The notes: generated by a model not told the origin, from the letters alone. DNA of 64,000 bases from Haloplanus vescus (GCF_900107665.1 NZ_FNQT01000002.1:312286-376285), one strand, 5' to 3'. Positions 36,982-45,523 are shown, counted from the first letter of the stretch. Numbers and translations are program-made.

Positions 36982-39900
36982 CTATTCTACTCGTTCCAGA
37001 CCGATGGTGACCGTCACGTCCTCGACCGACCACTCCTCGGTCAGGTCGTCGGCCTCGGCGTCGAACGCCTCCGTTCGCGTCTCCTCCGCGATGAGGTCAC
37101 GGTGTTCGTCGACGAAGCCGGCGACTCGGTCGTCGTCGACGTCGATGCGCGTTCGGATGGGTGCGTCCACGTCGAGTTCGAGGCGCTTGCGCATCTCCTG
37201 AATCCGGCGCACCACGTCGCGGGCGTACCCCTCGGACTCGATGTCCTCCGTCAGCGACGTGTCGACGTAGACAGTGCCACCGATGCCGTCCTCGACGTCG
37301 AAGTCCGTCCCCGTGACGTTCTCGGGGGGTTCCGCTCGGAACGACAGCATCTCCTCGGTGAGTTCGTAGCGCTCGCCGTCGACGGAGACGGCGTAGCCGT
37401 CTTCAGTCTCTAAGTCGGCGCGACGGCTTCCCTCAACGGCGTTCATCACGCGTTGGGCGTCGCCGCCGAAGGCCGGGCCGATGGCCCCCATCTCTGGGTC
37501 GGCGTACTCGACCAGTTCGTCGAAGGTGTCGACCACCTCGATTCGCCGGGCGTTCACTCGCTCGGCGAGGAGGTCCGAGAGGGACTCGACCGCGTCGGCG
37601 ACGGCGTCGTCTTCGGTTTCGACGATGACGCGCGGGACGGGCCAGCGGAGTTTGCGGCCGCCCTGCTGGCGGGCGTTCGCGGCCGCCTCCTCGACTGCTC
37701 GGAGCACGGCCACGTCCGTCTCGAGGTCGGGGTCGTGCCACTCGTCGTCGACGGTGGGGTAGGCGAGTTCGTGGACCGTCGTCGCCTCCCCGTCGAGGGT
37801 CTGGTACATCTCCTCGGCGAGGTAGGGCATGACGGGAGCGAGCAGGCGAATCACCTCGTCGAGCACCGTCGCGAGCGTCGCGTAGGCGCCACGTTTCGAC
37901 GCGGAGTCGGCGTCCTCCCACATCCGCTCGCGGGTCGCCTTCACGTAGAACCGCGACACGTCCTCCGTGACGAACTCGAGGACGGTGTTGAGTGCGTCGT
38001 GGACGGCGTAGTCGTCCCACGCCTCGCTCGCCTCCTGTTTGACCGACTGGAGACGCGACAGCACCCACTCGTCGACGACGGTCAACTCGCCGTCGGACAG
38101 GTCGGCCCCGGCGGGGTCGTAGTCGTCGAGACGCATGTACTGCAGCGGGAAGCGGAAGACGTTCCAGAAGATGTTGAGCGTCGACTGAATCTCGCCGAGG
38201 CCGTCCCACTCGAAGGAGAGGTCGGCGCCGTGTTGGTCGTGGCTCATCAGGTAGGCTCGGAGCGGGTCGCGCCCGAAGCGGTCGATGGCTTCCTCGGGCG
38301 TGACGATGTTGCCGAGCGACTTGGACATCTTCCGGCCGTCGCTGTCGTTGGCGAAGCCGTGCATCACGACTTCGTCGTACGGAACCTCGCCGAGGGCGGC
38401 GGTGCCCATCCCAAGCTGCGACCAGAACCAGCCGCGGGTCTGGTCGTGCGCCTCGACGATGAGGTCCGCGGGCCAGAGGTCGTCGAACCGGGAGTCGTCG
38501 CTGGGGTAGTCGAGCGTTCCCCACGTCGCCACCGAGGAGTCGATCCACACGTCGAAGACGTCCGGAATCCGCTCGTAGGTGGTGCCGTCCTCCGTGATGG
38601 TGAGGGGGTCGACGCTCGGGCGGTGCAGGTCGACGTCGTCGGGGTCGACCTCTTGGTCCGCACGCTTTGCGAGTTCCTCGCGCGTGCCGACGACGAGGAT
38701 GTCCTCCGCGCTCGGGTCGGGGTCGTCCTCCGGCACCCAGACGGGAAGCGGGATGCCCCAGTAGCGCTGTCGGGAGACGTTCCAGTCCGGGGCGTCCTCG
38801 ACGAAGTTGCGGAACCGGTTGTCACGCGCCCACTGCGGGTGCCACTCGCTGTCGTCGATGTTGTCGAGTAGGTCCTGCTTGACGTCGGTGACGGTGATGA
38901 ACCACTGGTCGGTCGCGAGATAGATAATGTCGGTGTCACACCGCCAGCACTGCCCGTAGCGGTGGGAGTGGGTACCCGACACGAGCAGTCGGCCGTTCGC
39001 CTCCAAGTCGGCGATGATGTCGTCGTTGGCGTCGCGGACGAACTCGCCCTCGTACTTGCCGGCCTCGGCGGTGAACGTGCCGTCGCCGGCGACGGGCGAG
39101 AAGATGGGCAGGCCAAGTTCCTGACCGCGGGCGAAGTCCTCCTGCCCGTGTCCGGGCGCGGAGTGGACGAGGCCCGTGCGGTCGGCCTCGACGTACTCGG
39201 CGCTGTACACCTCGCCGACGCCCTCGCCGTCGGCGTGGTCCGGCACTTCCTCGGCGAGGGGGTGGTCGTACGCCCAGCCCACCAGTTCCTCGCCGGTGAG
39301 TTCCTCGCGCACCTCGTAGTCGTCGTAGCGACCCTTCTTCAGGACGTCCTCGACGCAGGGTTCGGCGACGTAGAGCACCTCGCTCTCGCCGTCGTTCGTC
39401 GCTTCGACGGCCTGATAGGTCATGTCGGCGTCGACGGCGACGAACTCGTTGGCGGGGATGGTCCACGGCGTCGTCGTCCAGATGACGAGCGACCCCTCGC
39501 GGTCCTGCAGGGGGAACTTCACGTAGATGGAGGGGGATTCGATTTCGTGGTACTCCACCTCGTTGTCGGCGATGGCCGTCTCACACCGCGGGCACTGGTT
39601 GATGGCGCGCTTGCCGCGTTCGACGAGGCCGTTCTCGTGGACCTGCTTGAACGCCCACCACGTCGCCTCCATGTACTCCGGTGAGATGGTGCGGTACGGG
39701 TTGTCCCAGTCCATCCACGCGCCGATGGACTGGAAGTCCTCGTCCATCTTCGCGCGGTTCTCCTCCGCGAAGGACTTGCACTCCTCGATGAAGGCCTCCA
39801 TCCCGTACTCCTCGATGTCCTTCTTAGAGTTGAAGCCGAGTTCCTCCTCGACTTTCACCTCGATGGGGAGGCCGTGCATGTCGTAGCCGGGCCGGTCGGT

Positions 39901-40143
39901 CACGTCGTAGCCCGACATCCGTTTATAGCGGATAATGGCGTCTTTGAGCGTCTTGTTCCACGCCGTGCCGAGGTGCATCTGGCCGCTCGTGTACGGCGGG
40001 CCGTCGACGAAGAAGAAGGGCGGGTCGTCTGCGTGGGCTTCCTTCGCCGCCTCGTAGGCGTCGTGTTCGTCCCAGTACGCGTTCACCGAGGATTCGACAT
40101 CCTCGGGGGTGTACTGGTCGCTGACGTCGTCGGCGTCGTCCAT
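36982..40143 (-). CDS. ileS: Isoleucine-tRNA ligase IleS
   Basis: 1053 residues, normal for archaeal IleRS. HIGH-like GPPYTSGQMHLGTAWNK near residue 50, editing domain (LVIWTTTPWTIPANEFV), VWIDSSVATWGTLDYPS, and the KMSKS loop GRKMSKSLGN, then an anticodon-binding C-terminal region. It charges tRNA-Ile and hydrolyses mischarged valine. Start: the ATG at 40143 is preceded by GATATACG (40164-40171) 21-28 bases upstream, consistent with a leaderless transcript, so any RNA regulation from the structured repeat further upstream is unlikely. Confidence 0.96.
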   Translation of the reverse strand: MDDADDVSDQYTPEDVESSVNAYWDEHDAYEAAKEAHADDPPFFFVDGPPYTSGQMHLGTAWNKTLKDAIIRYKRMSGYDVTDRPGYDMHGLPIEVKVEEELGFNSKKDIEEYGMEAFIEECKSFAEENRAKMDEDFQSIGAWMDWDNPYRTISPEYMEATWWAFKQVHENGLVERGKRAINQCPRCETAIADNEVEYHEIESPSIYVKFPLQDREGSLVIWTTTPWTIPANEFVAVDADMTYQAVEATNDGESEVLYVAEPCVEDVLKKGRYDDYEVREELTGEELVGWAYDHPLAEEVPDHADGEGVGEVYSAEYVEADRTGLVHSAPGHGQEDFARGQELGLPIFSPVAGDGTFTAEAGKYEGEFVRDANDDIIADLEANGRLLVSGTHSHRYGQCWRCDTDIIYLATDQWFITVTDVKQDLLDNIDDSEWHPQWARDNRFRNFVEDAPDWNVSRQRYWGIPLPVWVPEDDPDPSAEDILVVGTREELAKRADQEVDPDDVDLHRPSVDPLTITEDGTTYERIPDVFDVWIDSSVATWGTLDYPSDDSRFDDLWPADLIVEAHDQTRGWFWSQLGMGTAALGEVPYDEVVMHGFANDSDGRKMSKSLGNIVTPEEAIDRFGRDPLRAYLMSHDQHGADLSFEWDGLGEIQSTLNIFWNVFRFPLQYMRLDDYDPAGADLSDGELTVVDEWVLSRLQSVKQEASEAWDDYAVHDALNTVLEFVTEDVSRFYVKATRERMWEDADSASKRGAYATLATVLDEVIRLLAPVMPYLAEEMYQTLDGEATTVHELAYPTVDDEWHDPDLETDVAVLRAVEEAAANARQQGGRKLRWPVPRVIVETEDDAVADAVESLSDLLAERVNARRIEVVDTFDELVEYADPEMGAIGPAFGGDAQRVMNAVEGSRRADLETEDGYAVSVDGERYELTEEMLSFRAEPPENVTGTDFDVEDGIGGTVYVDTSLTEDIESEGYARDVVRRIQEMRKRLELDVDAPIRTRIDVDDDRVAGFVDEHRDLIAEETRTEAFDAEADDLTEEWSVEDVTVTIGLERVE

Positions 40144-40163
40144 ATCCGACCCAATTCACCCGC

Positions 40164-40171
40164 GTATATCA
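40164..40171 (-). promoter_or_regulatory. TATA box of ileS
   Basis: On the minus strand TGATATAC lies 21-28 bases before the ileS ATG. It is the only AT-rich box in the vicinity and places the structured repeat 40225-40474 upstream of the promoter, outside the transcript. Confidence 0.5.
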
Positions 40172-40224
40172 AAACGGTGGTCGCGAGATGTAGTGGTCAG
40201 ATATGTCGATGAGACTGTGACCAT

Positions 40225-40474
40225 CTCGAAAGCCCCCGGTGGTTCGGCTCCCGGGACTCGCTGTGCTCCTCACTGCGTTGCGGTGCTTGCATCGTCCGGG
40301 TTCGCCGAACCACCGGCCCCTTTCAGTCCCACCCGCATCGGCTGACCGGCTGGCCACCGCTGGGTGGAACTGAAAGGGGCGCCGCGCTGGAGGAAGGTGG
40401 GAGACGTAAGCACCGCAGGCCGACGGCCAAGGAGCGCAACGAGCCCCCGACTCCAGCGCGGCGGGGCTTTCGAG
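40225..40474. repeat. 250-bp cloverleaf-type inverted-repeat element (MITE-like)
   Basis: Terminal inverted repeats CTCGAAAGCCCC (40225-40236) and GGGGCTTTCGAG (40463-40474) are perfect. Inside, three more stems abut without spacers: CCGGTGGTTCGG (40236-40247) with CCGAACCACCGG (40305-40316); GCCCCTTTCAGT (40316-40327) with ACTGAAAGGGGC (40369-40380), extended after one mismatch by CCACCC/GGGTGG; GCCGCGCTGGAG (40381-40392) with CTCCAGCGCGGC (40451-40462). The first and third arm loops are themselves related in inverse orientation (both contain AAGCACCGCA). No ORF is credible in it. It fills most of the 378-base gap between ileS and the SDR gene. The remainder of the gap is the ileS promoter and 47 bases without visible features. 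Confidence 0.75.
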
Positions 40475-40521
40475 GTGTCTCTAATGAAATCGCGATAAGC
40501 TGAACAGTACCGCGCGACGGC

Positions 40522-41280
40522 TTACATCTCCTGCTGGGTCGGTCGAATCAGCATCTCGTTGATGCTGACGTGCTGGGGCTGGCTGACGGCGAAGCGAATC
40601 GAGCGCGCGATGTCCTCGCCCGTCAGCGGTTCGATGGAGTCGACCCACTCCTCGGTTTCGGCCTGAATGTCCTCGTCGGGGATGTGGTCCGCGAGCTCCG
40701 TGTCGACCAGTCCGGGCTCGATAATCGTCGTTCGAATCCCGTCGTCGGTCACTTCCTTTCGGAACGCCTCGGTGAAGCCGTTGACGCCGAACTTGGTCGC
40801 GTTGTACCCGCTCCCCGTCGCCATCGACATCCGGCCCGCGATGGAGGAGACGTTCACGACGTGGCCGCCGCCGTTCTCTTTCATCACCGGCAGCGCCGTC
40901 TTCGTCGCGCTCATCAGGCCGAGGAGGTTGACCTCGACCATCTGCCGCCAGTTGTCGGTGTCGGCGTCCGCGACGGCTTCGAGGAGCATCACGCCCGCGT
41001 TGTTGACGAGGATGTCGAGGCCGCCCAGTTCCGAGGCGGTCGTGTCTATCATCGATTCGACCTGCGATTCCTCGGTCACGTCTGTCGGCACCACGAGCGC
41101 CTCGCCGCCGGCCGATTCGATGTCGTCGGCGACCGCCTGCAGTTCGGATTCGCGTCGGGCCGCGAGGCCGACGCTCGCGCCAGCGTCGGCGAGTGCTTTG
41201 GCCGTCGCTTCACCGATACCGGAGGACGCGCCAGTCACGAGTGCAACCTGTCCGTCGAGTGGATTCGCGTCGAGAACCAT
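40522..41280 (-). CDS. Short-chain dehydrogenase/reductase
   Basis: 252 residues from ATG 41280. Classical SDR: VALVTGASSGIGEATAKAL, DVTEESQVESMI, ILVNNAGVMLLEA, catalytic VNVSSIAGRMSMATGSGYNATKFGVNGF (Ser then Tyr-x3-Lys), and IEPGLVDTELADHI. The end of the protein QHVSINEMLIRPTQQEM is typical of the YdfG/serine dehydrogenase-like SDRs that act on 3-hydroxy acids or aldehydes; substrate not assignable. Basic and neutral regions apart, nothing unusual. Monocistronic, following a structured repeat. Confidence 0.85.
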   Translation of the reverse strand: MVLDANPLDGQVALVTGASSGIGEATAKALADAGASVGLAARRESELQAVADDIESAGGEALVVPTDVTEESQVESMIDTTASELGGLDILVNNAGVMLLEAVADADTDNWRQMVEVNLLGLMSATKTALPVMKENGGGHVVNVSSIAGRMSMATGSGYNATKFGVNGFTEAFRKEVTDDGIRTTIIEPGLVDTELADHIPDEDIQAETEEWVDSIEPLTGEDIARSIRFAVSQPQHVSINEMLIRPTQQEM

Positions 41281-41387
41281 CGATTTGGAGAAGGGTGTCG
41301 ACGCCGAAAAGACTGTTCGAACCGGAACCTCCGTCGTACGGTCACACGCACCGAACGCCTTTAGCGCCTCGTCGCCCACGCACGGGT

Positions 41388-41846
41388 ATGACTCTCGACG
41401 TCGAGGTGCCGCCGCCGCCCGAACTGAATCAGGTCGACCCGAACGAGTACGAGGACGCCGAAGTGGTGGGGGAGACGGACTATCGCCGCGACGAACTGGA
41501 GGCGTTCCTCCGCGACGGCGCGTGGGAAACGGCATTCACTGACTGGGCCGACGAGACGGACCTCGACGAGCGAGAGTTCGATATCGTCACCGACCTCGAG
41601 ATGCTCCGCCAGTTCGACTTCTTCTGGGACGCGTTCGCGGAACGCGTCGGCTACCACGCGCCCGGCATCCCCGAGGACTGGAAAGAGCGTGACTACCATC
41701 CGGACCTCGATTCGTGGGGCACCGTCTCGGGTATCAACGCGTCGTTGACCGAACTCGGCCAGCAGGTCTGTGACGTACTCCTCGACGAGTACATCGACTG
41801 GGAGGGCGACTACGAGGCGCCCGACGACCTGCCCGACTTCGAGTGA
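41388..41846 (+). CDS. Conserved haloarchaeal hypothetical protein
   Basis: 152 residues, very acidic, no signal peptide, membrane segment, cysteine cluster or recognised motif. It begins MTLDVEVPPPPELNQVDPNE and is rich in Trp/Asp/Glu (DWADETDLDEREFDIVTDL, HAPGIPEDWKER). ATG at 41388 is preceded by CCTTTAGCG about 30 bases upstream, a fitting TATA box. I do not recognise the family. Codon use is the same as that of neighbours, so it is likely a real resident gene. Confidence 0.7.
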   Translation: MTLDVEVPPPPELNQVDPNEYEDAEVVGETDYRRDELEAFLRDGAWETAFTDWADETDLDEREFDIVTDLEMLRQFDFFWDAFAERVGYHAPGIPEDWKERDYHPDLDSWGTVSGINASLTELGQQVCDVLLDEYIDWEGDYEAPDDLPDFE

Positions 41847-41851
41847 CTACG

Positions 41852-41929
41852 GTCTATTGTAAGTCAGCCTCGGTGGTTCGCCGGCTCGTCTTGGCGAACC
41901 ACCGAAAAACAGTTACAATACTCCGTATG
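41852..41929. repeat. Intergenic palindromic repeat, copy C (best preserved)
   Basis: Lies between two convergent genes. Outer arms TATTGTAA (41855-41862) and TTACAATA (41913-41920) are perfect complements; inner arms TCGGTGGTTCGCC (41870-41882) and GGCGAACCACCGA (41893-41905) form a perfect 13-bp stem with a 10-base loop. The right flank ends CTCCGTATGAG. A second copy is at 26541 (about 81 percent identical by eye) and a divergent one at 23441. No coding capacity; a small non-autonomous mobile or REP-like sequence is the likely nature. Confidence 0.75.
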
Positions 41930-41949
41930 AGCCCGGCGACGCCCGCCGA

Positions 41950-43434
41950 TTACGACCCGACTTCACGGCCCGGGACGGAGATTTCGACGACGCTCCCCGA
42001 CGACTCGTCGGTCGAGATAGAGAAGCGCCCCCCCGCCTTGGTGATGACCCAGTAAATCATCCAGAGGCCGAGCCGTTCGGCGTGTTCGAGGGGCGTCTCC
42101 CCGCCTTTCAGCACCGTGATTTCGTGTTCGGGGATGCCCGGACCGTTGTCCTCGATTTCGATGTCTATCCACCCGTCGTCGCGTTTCTCCATCCAGACGC
42201 TCACCCGCGGAGTCGGCGCATCGTTGTGCTTGATGCCGTTCTCGATGGCCTCTTCGAGTGCGGCCACGATGCCCGGCGCCTGCACCAGACACGCCTCGTC
42301 GGGTAGCGTCGTCGTGATTTCCGCGTCGGGATAGTGGTCGCCGAGCATGTCGACGATGCGGAGGATGTCCTCGGTCAGGTCGATGCCCGTCGGCGACGAC
42401 CCGTCGAGCGAGATGATGCGCTCGATTTCCTGAACCGACTCCGCCAGCCCCATCAGGTTGATAGCCGCCTCCGTGACGATGTCGAGTGACTCCGGTTCGT
42501 CGCCGTCGGCGAACTCGTCGCGGAGTAATTCCACATGGCCCTCGATGACGTTCATCTTGTTTTTCAGGTTGTGACTGAGGACGCGATTCAACACGTCCAG
42601 TCGTCGTTCCTTGAGTTTCCGGTCGGTAATCTCCGTCTGGAAGCCGACGAAATTCGTCACGTCGCCGCCCTCGTCGTGGACCGGAGAAACGTCGATGTTC
42701 TGCCAGATTCGCTCGCCGGTCTTGCGGTAGTTCACGATGTCGACGGACACTGGCTCTGCGGCGTCGATGTGCTCTCTGAGGACCCGCCGCGTCTCGGGGT
42801 CGGTGTCTTCGCCCTGCAGGAAGCGACAGTTGCGGCCGAACGCCTCCGTGCGGTCGTAGCCGGTGATATCTTCGAAGCGTTCGTTCGCGTAGACGATGGG
42901 GTTGTCATCCTGACTGGGGTCCGTGATGACGATGCCTATCGTCGCTTCCTCCATCGCTCGCTCTTTCAAGCGGAGGTCCGCCACGACGCGTTCGAGTTCG
43001 CGTGACTGCGCGGCGAGTTCGGCGGCCGTCTGTCGGCGCTCGATCTGATTGTCGAGTCGCGACCTGAGCGCCGCTTTCGCCGTCGGGATTTCGATGACGT
43101 CGTCGACGTACTCCCACACGGACGTGCCGATGGTGTGGGCGTCGTTCGACGGGACCAAGAGGACGAACGGCAGGAAATGCTCCGCGCTCTCGCGCTCCGA
43201 TTCGATGGTGGTCGAAACCCGCGAAAATTCGGTGTGGCCGACCAGACAGCAGTCGAAGTCGGTCTCGAGGTCGGCGACGTCCGTCGTCGTCTCGACGCGG
43301 TACTCGTCCGCCAGCGTCTCGCTCAACAGATCGCGGTTCCGCCCCGACTGCATGAACAGGAGGACGCGGGGCTCCGCGTCGCCCGGCGTGTCGCTGTCGC
43401 CAGCACTCGCCGTCTCGTCGGAGTGATGTGACAT
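41950..43434 (-). CDS. LOV-domain sensor histidine kinase
   Basis: 494 residues. Residues about 22-120 form a receiver-like N-terminal domain without a clear phospho-acceptor aspartate. Residues about 160-275 are a PAS domain of the LOV class: GRNCRFLQG with the adduct cysteine Cys203, and the flavin contacts Asn235 (VNYRK), Asn246 (WQNID) and Gln266 (GFQTEIT). The kinase core has the phosphoacceptor HNLKNKMNVIEGH (His288), N box ENGIKHND, G1 box DNGPGIP (429-435) and a G2-like ERLGLWMIYWVI. All photocycle residues of a blue-light receptor are present. No membrane segment. It is divergent from a KaiC-like gene, with a 130-base control region, and no response regulator lies beside it. Confidence 0.88.
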   Translation of the reverse strand: MSHHSDETASAGDSDTPGDAEPRVLLFMQSGRNRDLLSETLADEYRVETTTDVADLETDFDCCLVGHTEFSRVSTTIESERESAEHFLPFVLLVPSNDAHTIGTSVWEYVDDVIEIPTAKAALRSRLDNQIERRQTAAELAAQSRELERVVADLRLKERAMEEATIGIVITDPSQDDNPIVYANERFEDITGYDRTEAFGRNCRFLQGEDTDPETRRVLREHIDAAEPVSVDIVNYRKTGERIWQNIDVSPVHDEGGDVTNFVGFQTEITDRKLKERRLDVLNRVLSHNLKNKMNVIEGHVELLRDEFADGDEPESLDIVTEAAINLMGLAESVQEIERIISLDGSSPTGIDLTEDILRIVDMLGDHYPDAEITTTLPDEACLVQAPGIVAALEEAIENGIKHNDAPTPRVSVWMEKRDDGWIDIEIEDNGPGIPEHEITVLKGGETPLEHAERLGLWMIYWVITKAGGRFSISTDESSGSVVEISVPGREVGS

Positions 43435-43490
43435 CTGTGGGGGGAAGTGACGGCTTCGTTTCTACCTCCAAGTGGTCCGCATACCTAACT

Positions 43491-43541
43491 GTTATTACCA
43501 AAATAGTAACACGAGTGCGAACGCGGACTGCCCTTTATTAT
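43491..43541 (+). promoter_or_regulatory. Promoter and palindrome between LOV kinase and KaiC-like gene
   Basis: CTTTATTATC at about 43532-43541 is 24-33 bases before the KaiC-like ATG, a strong TATA box for a leaderless transcript. Upstream, 43491-43510 reads GTTATTACC-AAAATAGTAAC, an imperfect palindrome with seven-base arms (GTTAtTA / TAgTAAC), in a stretch much AT-richer than its surroundings; it looks like an operator. The region between it and the kinase start (43435-43490) is GC-rich and shows no clear TATA for the kinase. Confidence 0.5.
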
Positions 43542-43564
43542 CACGGGCGGCCTACGACGAGCTC

Positions 43565-45022
43565 ATGCCCGCATCGTCGACCGAACGCCTCGCGACTGGT
43601 ATTGATGGGTTAGATGACATTCTCCACGGCGGCTACCTCTCCGGCCGGAACTACATGCTCCGTGGGCCGCCGGGGTCCGGAAAGACGATGCTCGGCCTCC
43701 ACTTCTTGCAGGCGGGACTCGATGCGGGCGAGACGGGTCTGTTCATCAACTTCGAGGAGCACCTGTCTGACCTGATAGCCAACGTCGACTCGCTGGGCTT
43801 CGACACCGACCGCATCGACTTCCTCGACCTGAGTCCGACGGCGGACGTCTTCGTCGAGGGTGGGGCCTACGACGTCTTCGAGGCCTCGGAGGTGGAACAG
43901 GAACCGTTCCGCGAGGCAATCGTCGAAGCGGTGACGGATGTCGAACCCGACCGGGTGGTCGTCGACCCGCTGACCCAACTCCGATACCTCTCGTCCGACG
44001 ACTACCAGTTTCGCAAACAGGTGGTCGGCTTCATGCGCTATCTCCGCTCGGCGGGCGCGACCGTCCTCTTCACCGTCCAAGACGCCCAAGCGGACCCGAC
44101 GCGTGACCTCGAATTCATCGCCGACGGGACGATTCGCCTGTCGACGGACGGCAACGCCCGCTCCGTCGCCGTCCCCAAGTTCCGCGGGTCGGGTACGCGA
44201 AGCGGCGACCACGCGTACCGCATCGACGACGACGGCGTCCACGTCTATCCCGAACTCGCGCCGGGCGACCACAGTCGGTCGTTTACGCCGAAGCAGGTGT
44301 CTTCCGGCGTCGACGAAATCGACTCGCTGCTCAACGGAGGCATCGAACAGGGAACCGTCACCGTCATCAGCGGTCCGACTGGCGCGGGCAAGACGACGCT
44401 CGGCACGCAGTTCATGAACGAGGGGGCCGAACGCGGCGAGCGCTCCGTCGTCTACCTGTTCGAGGAGGGTCGCGGGACGTATCTCCGCCGCGCCGAAGCC
44501 ATCGGCATCCCGGTCCGACAGATGCTCGACCGCGGCACGCTGGAAGTCCGAGAGGTCGACGCCCTCGAACGCTCGCCACAGGAGTTCGCGCAGATGGTGC
44601 GGACCGACATCGAGGACAACGACACGCAAATCGTCATGCTCGACGGCATCGCGGGCTACCGACTGACGCTACAGGGCGACTCGGAGACGGTGCTCACCCG
44701 CCTCCACGCCCTCGGCCGCTATCTCAAGAACGTCGGCGTGACCACCATCTTCATCGACGAGACGAAGAACATCACCGGCGAGTTCAACGCGACTCAGGAG
44801 AACATCAGCTACCTCGCCGACAACATCGTCTTCCTGCGCCATCTCGAACTCCACGGCGAGCTACAGAAGGCAATCGGCGTCCTGAAGAAGCGAACCAGCG
44901 ACTTCGAGCGTACGCTCCGACGGTTCGAAATCACCGACGAGGGCATCGTCGTCGGCGACCCCCTCAGGGGGATGCACGGCATCCTCCGCGGGACGCCGGA
45001 ACTGATAGACGACGGGGACTGA
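43565..45022 (+). CDS. Two-domain KaiC-like RecA-superfamily ATPase
   Basis: 485 residues with two KaiC domains. Domain 1: Walker A GPPGSGKT (34-41), FEE (Glu64/65), VVVDPLTQLR. Domain 2: Walker A GPTGAGKT (270-277), FEE (Glu300/301), IVMLDGIAG, then an R-rich tail ending GILRGTPE. The second domain keeps the cyanobacterial phosphosite region: at the place of Thr426-Ser431-Thr432 it has Thr410, Ser415 and Tyr416. The E-E pairs needed for ATP hydrolysis are present in both halves. No KaiA or KaiB gene is nearby. Such KaiC homologues (cirA-D) exist in Haloferax. Divergent pairing with a LOV kinase suggests signalling; it is inference. Confidence 0.88.
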   Translation: MPASSTERLATGIDGLDDILHGGYLSGRNYMLRGPPGSGKTMLGLHFLQAGLDAGETGLFINFEEHLSDLIANVDSLGFDTDRIDFLDLSPTADVFVEGGAYDVFEASEVEQEPFREAIVEAVTDVEPDRVVVDPLTQLRYLSSDDYQFRKQVVGFMRYLRSAGATVLFTVQDAQADPTRDLEFIADGTIRLSTDGNARSVAVPKFRGSGTRSGDHAYRIDDDGVHVYPELAPGDHSRSFTPKQVSSGVDEIDSLLNGGIEQGTVTVISGPTGAGKTTLGTQFMNEGAERGERSVVYLFEEGRGTYLRRAEAIGIPVRQMLDRGTLEVREVDALERSPQEFAQMVRTDIEDNDTQIVMLDGIAGYRLTLQGDSETVLTRLHALGRYLKNVGVTTIFIDETKNITGEFNATQENISYLADNIVFLRHLELHGELQKAIGVLKKRTSDFERTLRRFEITDEGIVVGDPLRGMHGILRGTPELIDDGD

Positions 45023-45025
45023 CCG

Positions 45026-45523
45026 TCAGCGGTCGCGGTAGGACTCCATCTCCTCCACGAGGCGTTCGAGCTGGGCGGCCCGGTCGTCGAGGGCCGCCTC
45101 GCGCAGGCGACGCTCTCCCTCGGTCGGGCATTCGAGGTCCGGAACCGGCGTCGGCGTGCCCTCGTCGTCGACGGCGACGAAGGTGAAAAACGAGGTGGTG
45201 GCGGTGTGTTCGGTGTCGGTCCGCGGGTTCTCGGCGCGCACCTCGACGGCGATATCGAGGCTCGTTCGCCCCACGTCGTAGACGTAGGCTTCGACGACGA
45301 CGACTTCCCCGAGGTCGATGGGGCGCTTGAAGTCGACGTGTTCCATCGACGCCGTGACGACGCCCTCGTTGGCGAAGCGCATCGCCGAAATCGCGCCGCA
45401 GACATCCATCCAGTGGAGGACGACGCCACCGAGCGCTCGCCCGTGCGTGTTCGTGTCGTTGGGGAGGACCATCTCCGTCATCTCGGTGTGTGACTCCGCG
45501 AGGGTCGCGGTTTCGTCTGTCAT
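45026..45523 (-). CDS. Acyl-CoA thioesterase (hotdog fold)
   Basis: 165 residues from ATG 45523. HotDog ACOT-type motifs: LPNDTNTHGRALGGVVLHWMD (catalytic N.HG region), MRFANEGVVTASMEHVDFKRPI and DVGRTSLDIAVEV. The family hydrolyses acyl-CoA to free acid and CoA. C-terminal tail of about 40 residues, EGERRLREAALDDRAAQLER, is a helix likely used for oligomer packing. Convergent with the KaiC gene, three bases between stops. Confidence 0.85.
   Translation of the reverse strand: MTDETATLAESHTEMTEMVLPNDTNTHGRALGGVVLHWMDVCGAISAMRFANEGVVTASMEHVDFKRPIDLGEVVVVEAYVYDVGRTSLDIAVEVRAENPRTDTEHTATTSFFTFVAVDDEGTPTPVPDLECPTEGERRLREAALDDRAAQLERLVEEMESYRDR

Noticed and set aside
40144-40524. T-box-like or riboswitch leader for ileS in the structured element
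   Set aside because: T-boxes are bacterial, and a TATA box placed 21-28 bases before the ileS ATG puts the element outside the transcript.
23441-41929. Palindromic repeats as simple transcription terminators only
   Set aside because: Conservation extends to the loop and the flanks (TTACAATACT) and one copy lies between co-directional genes, so terminator function alone does not explain it.
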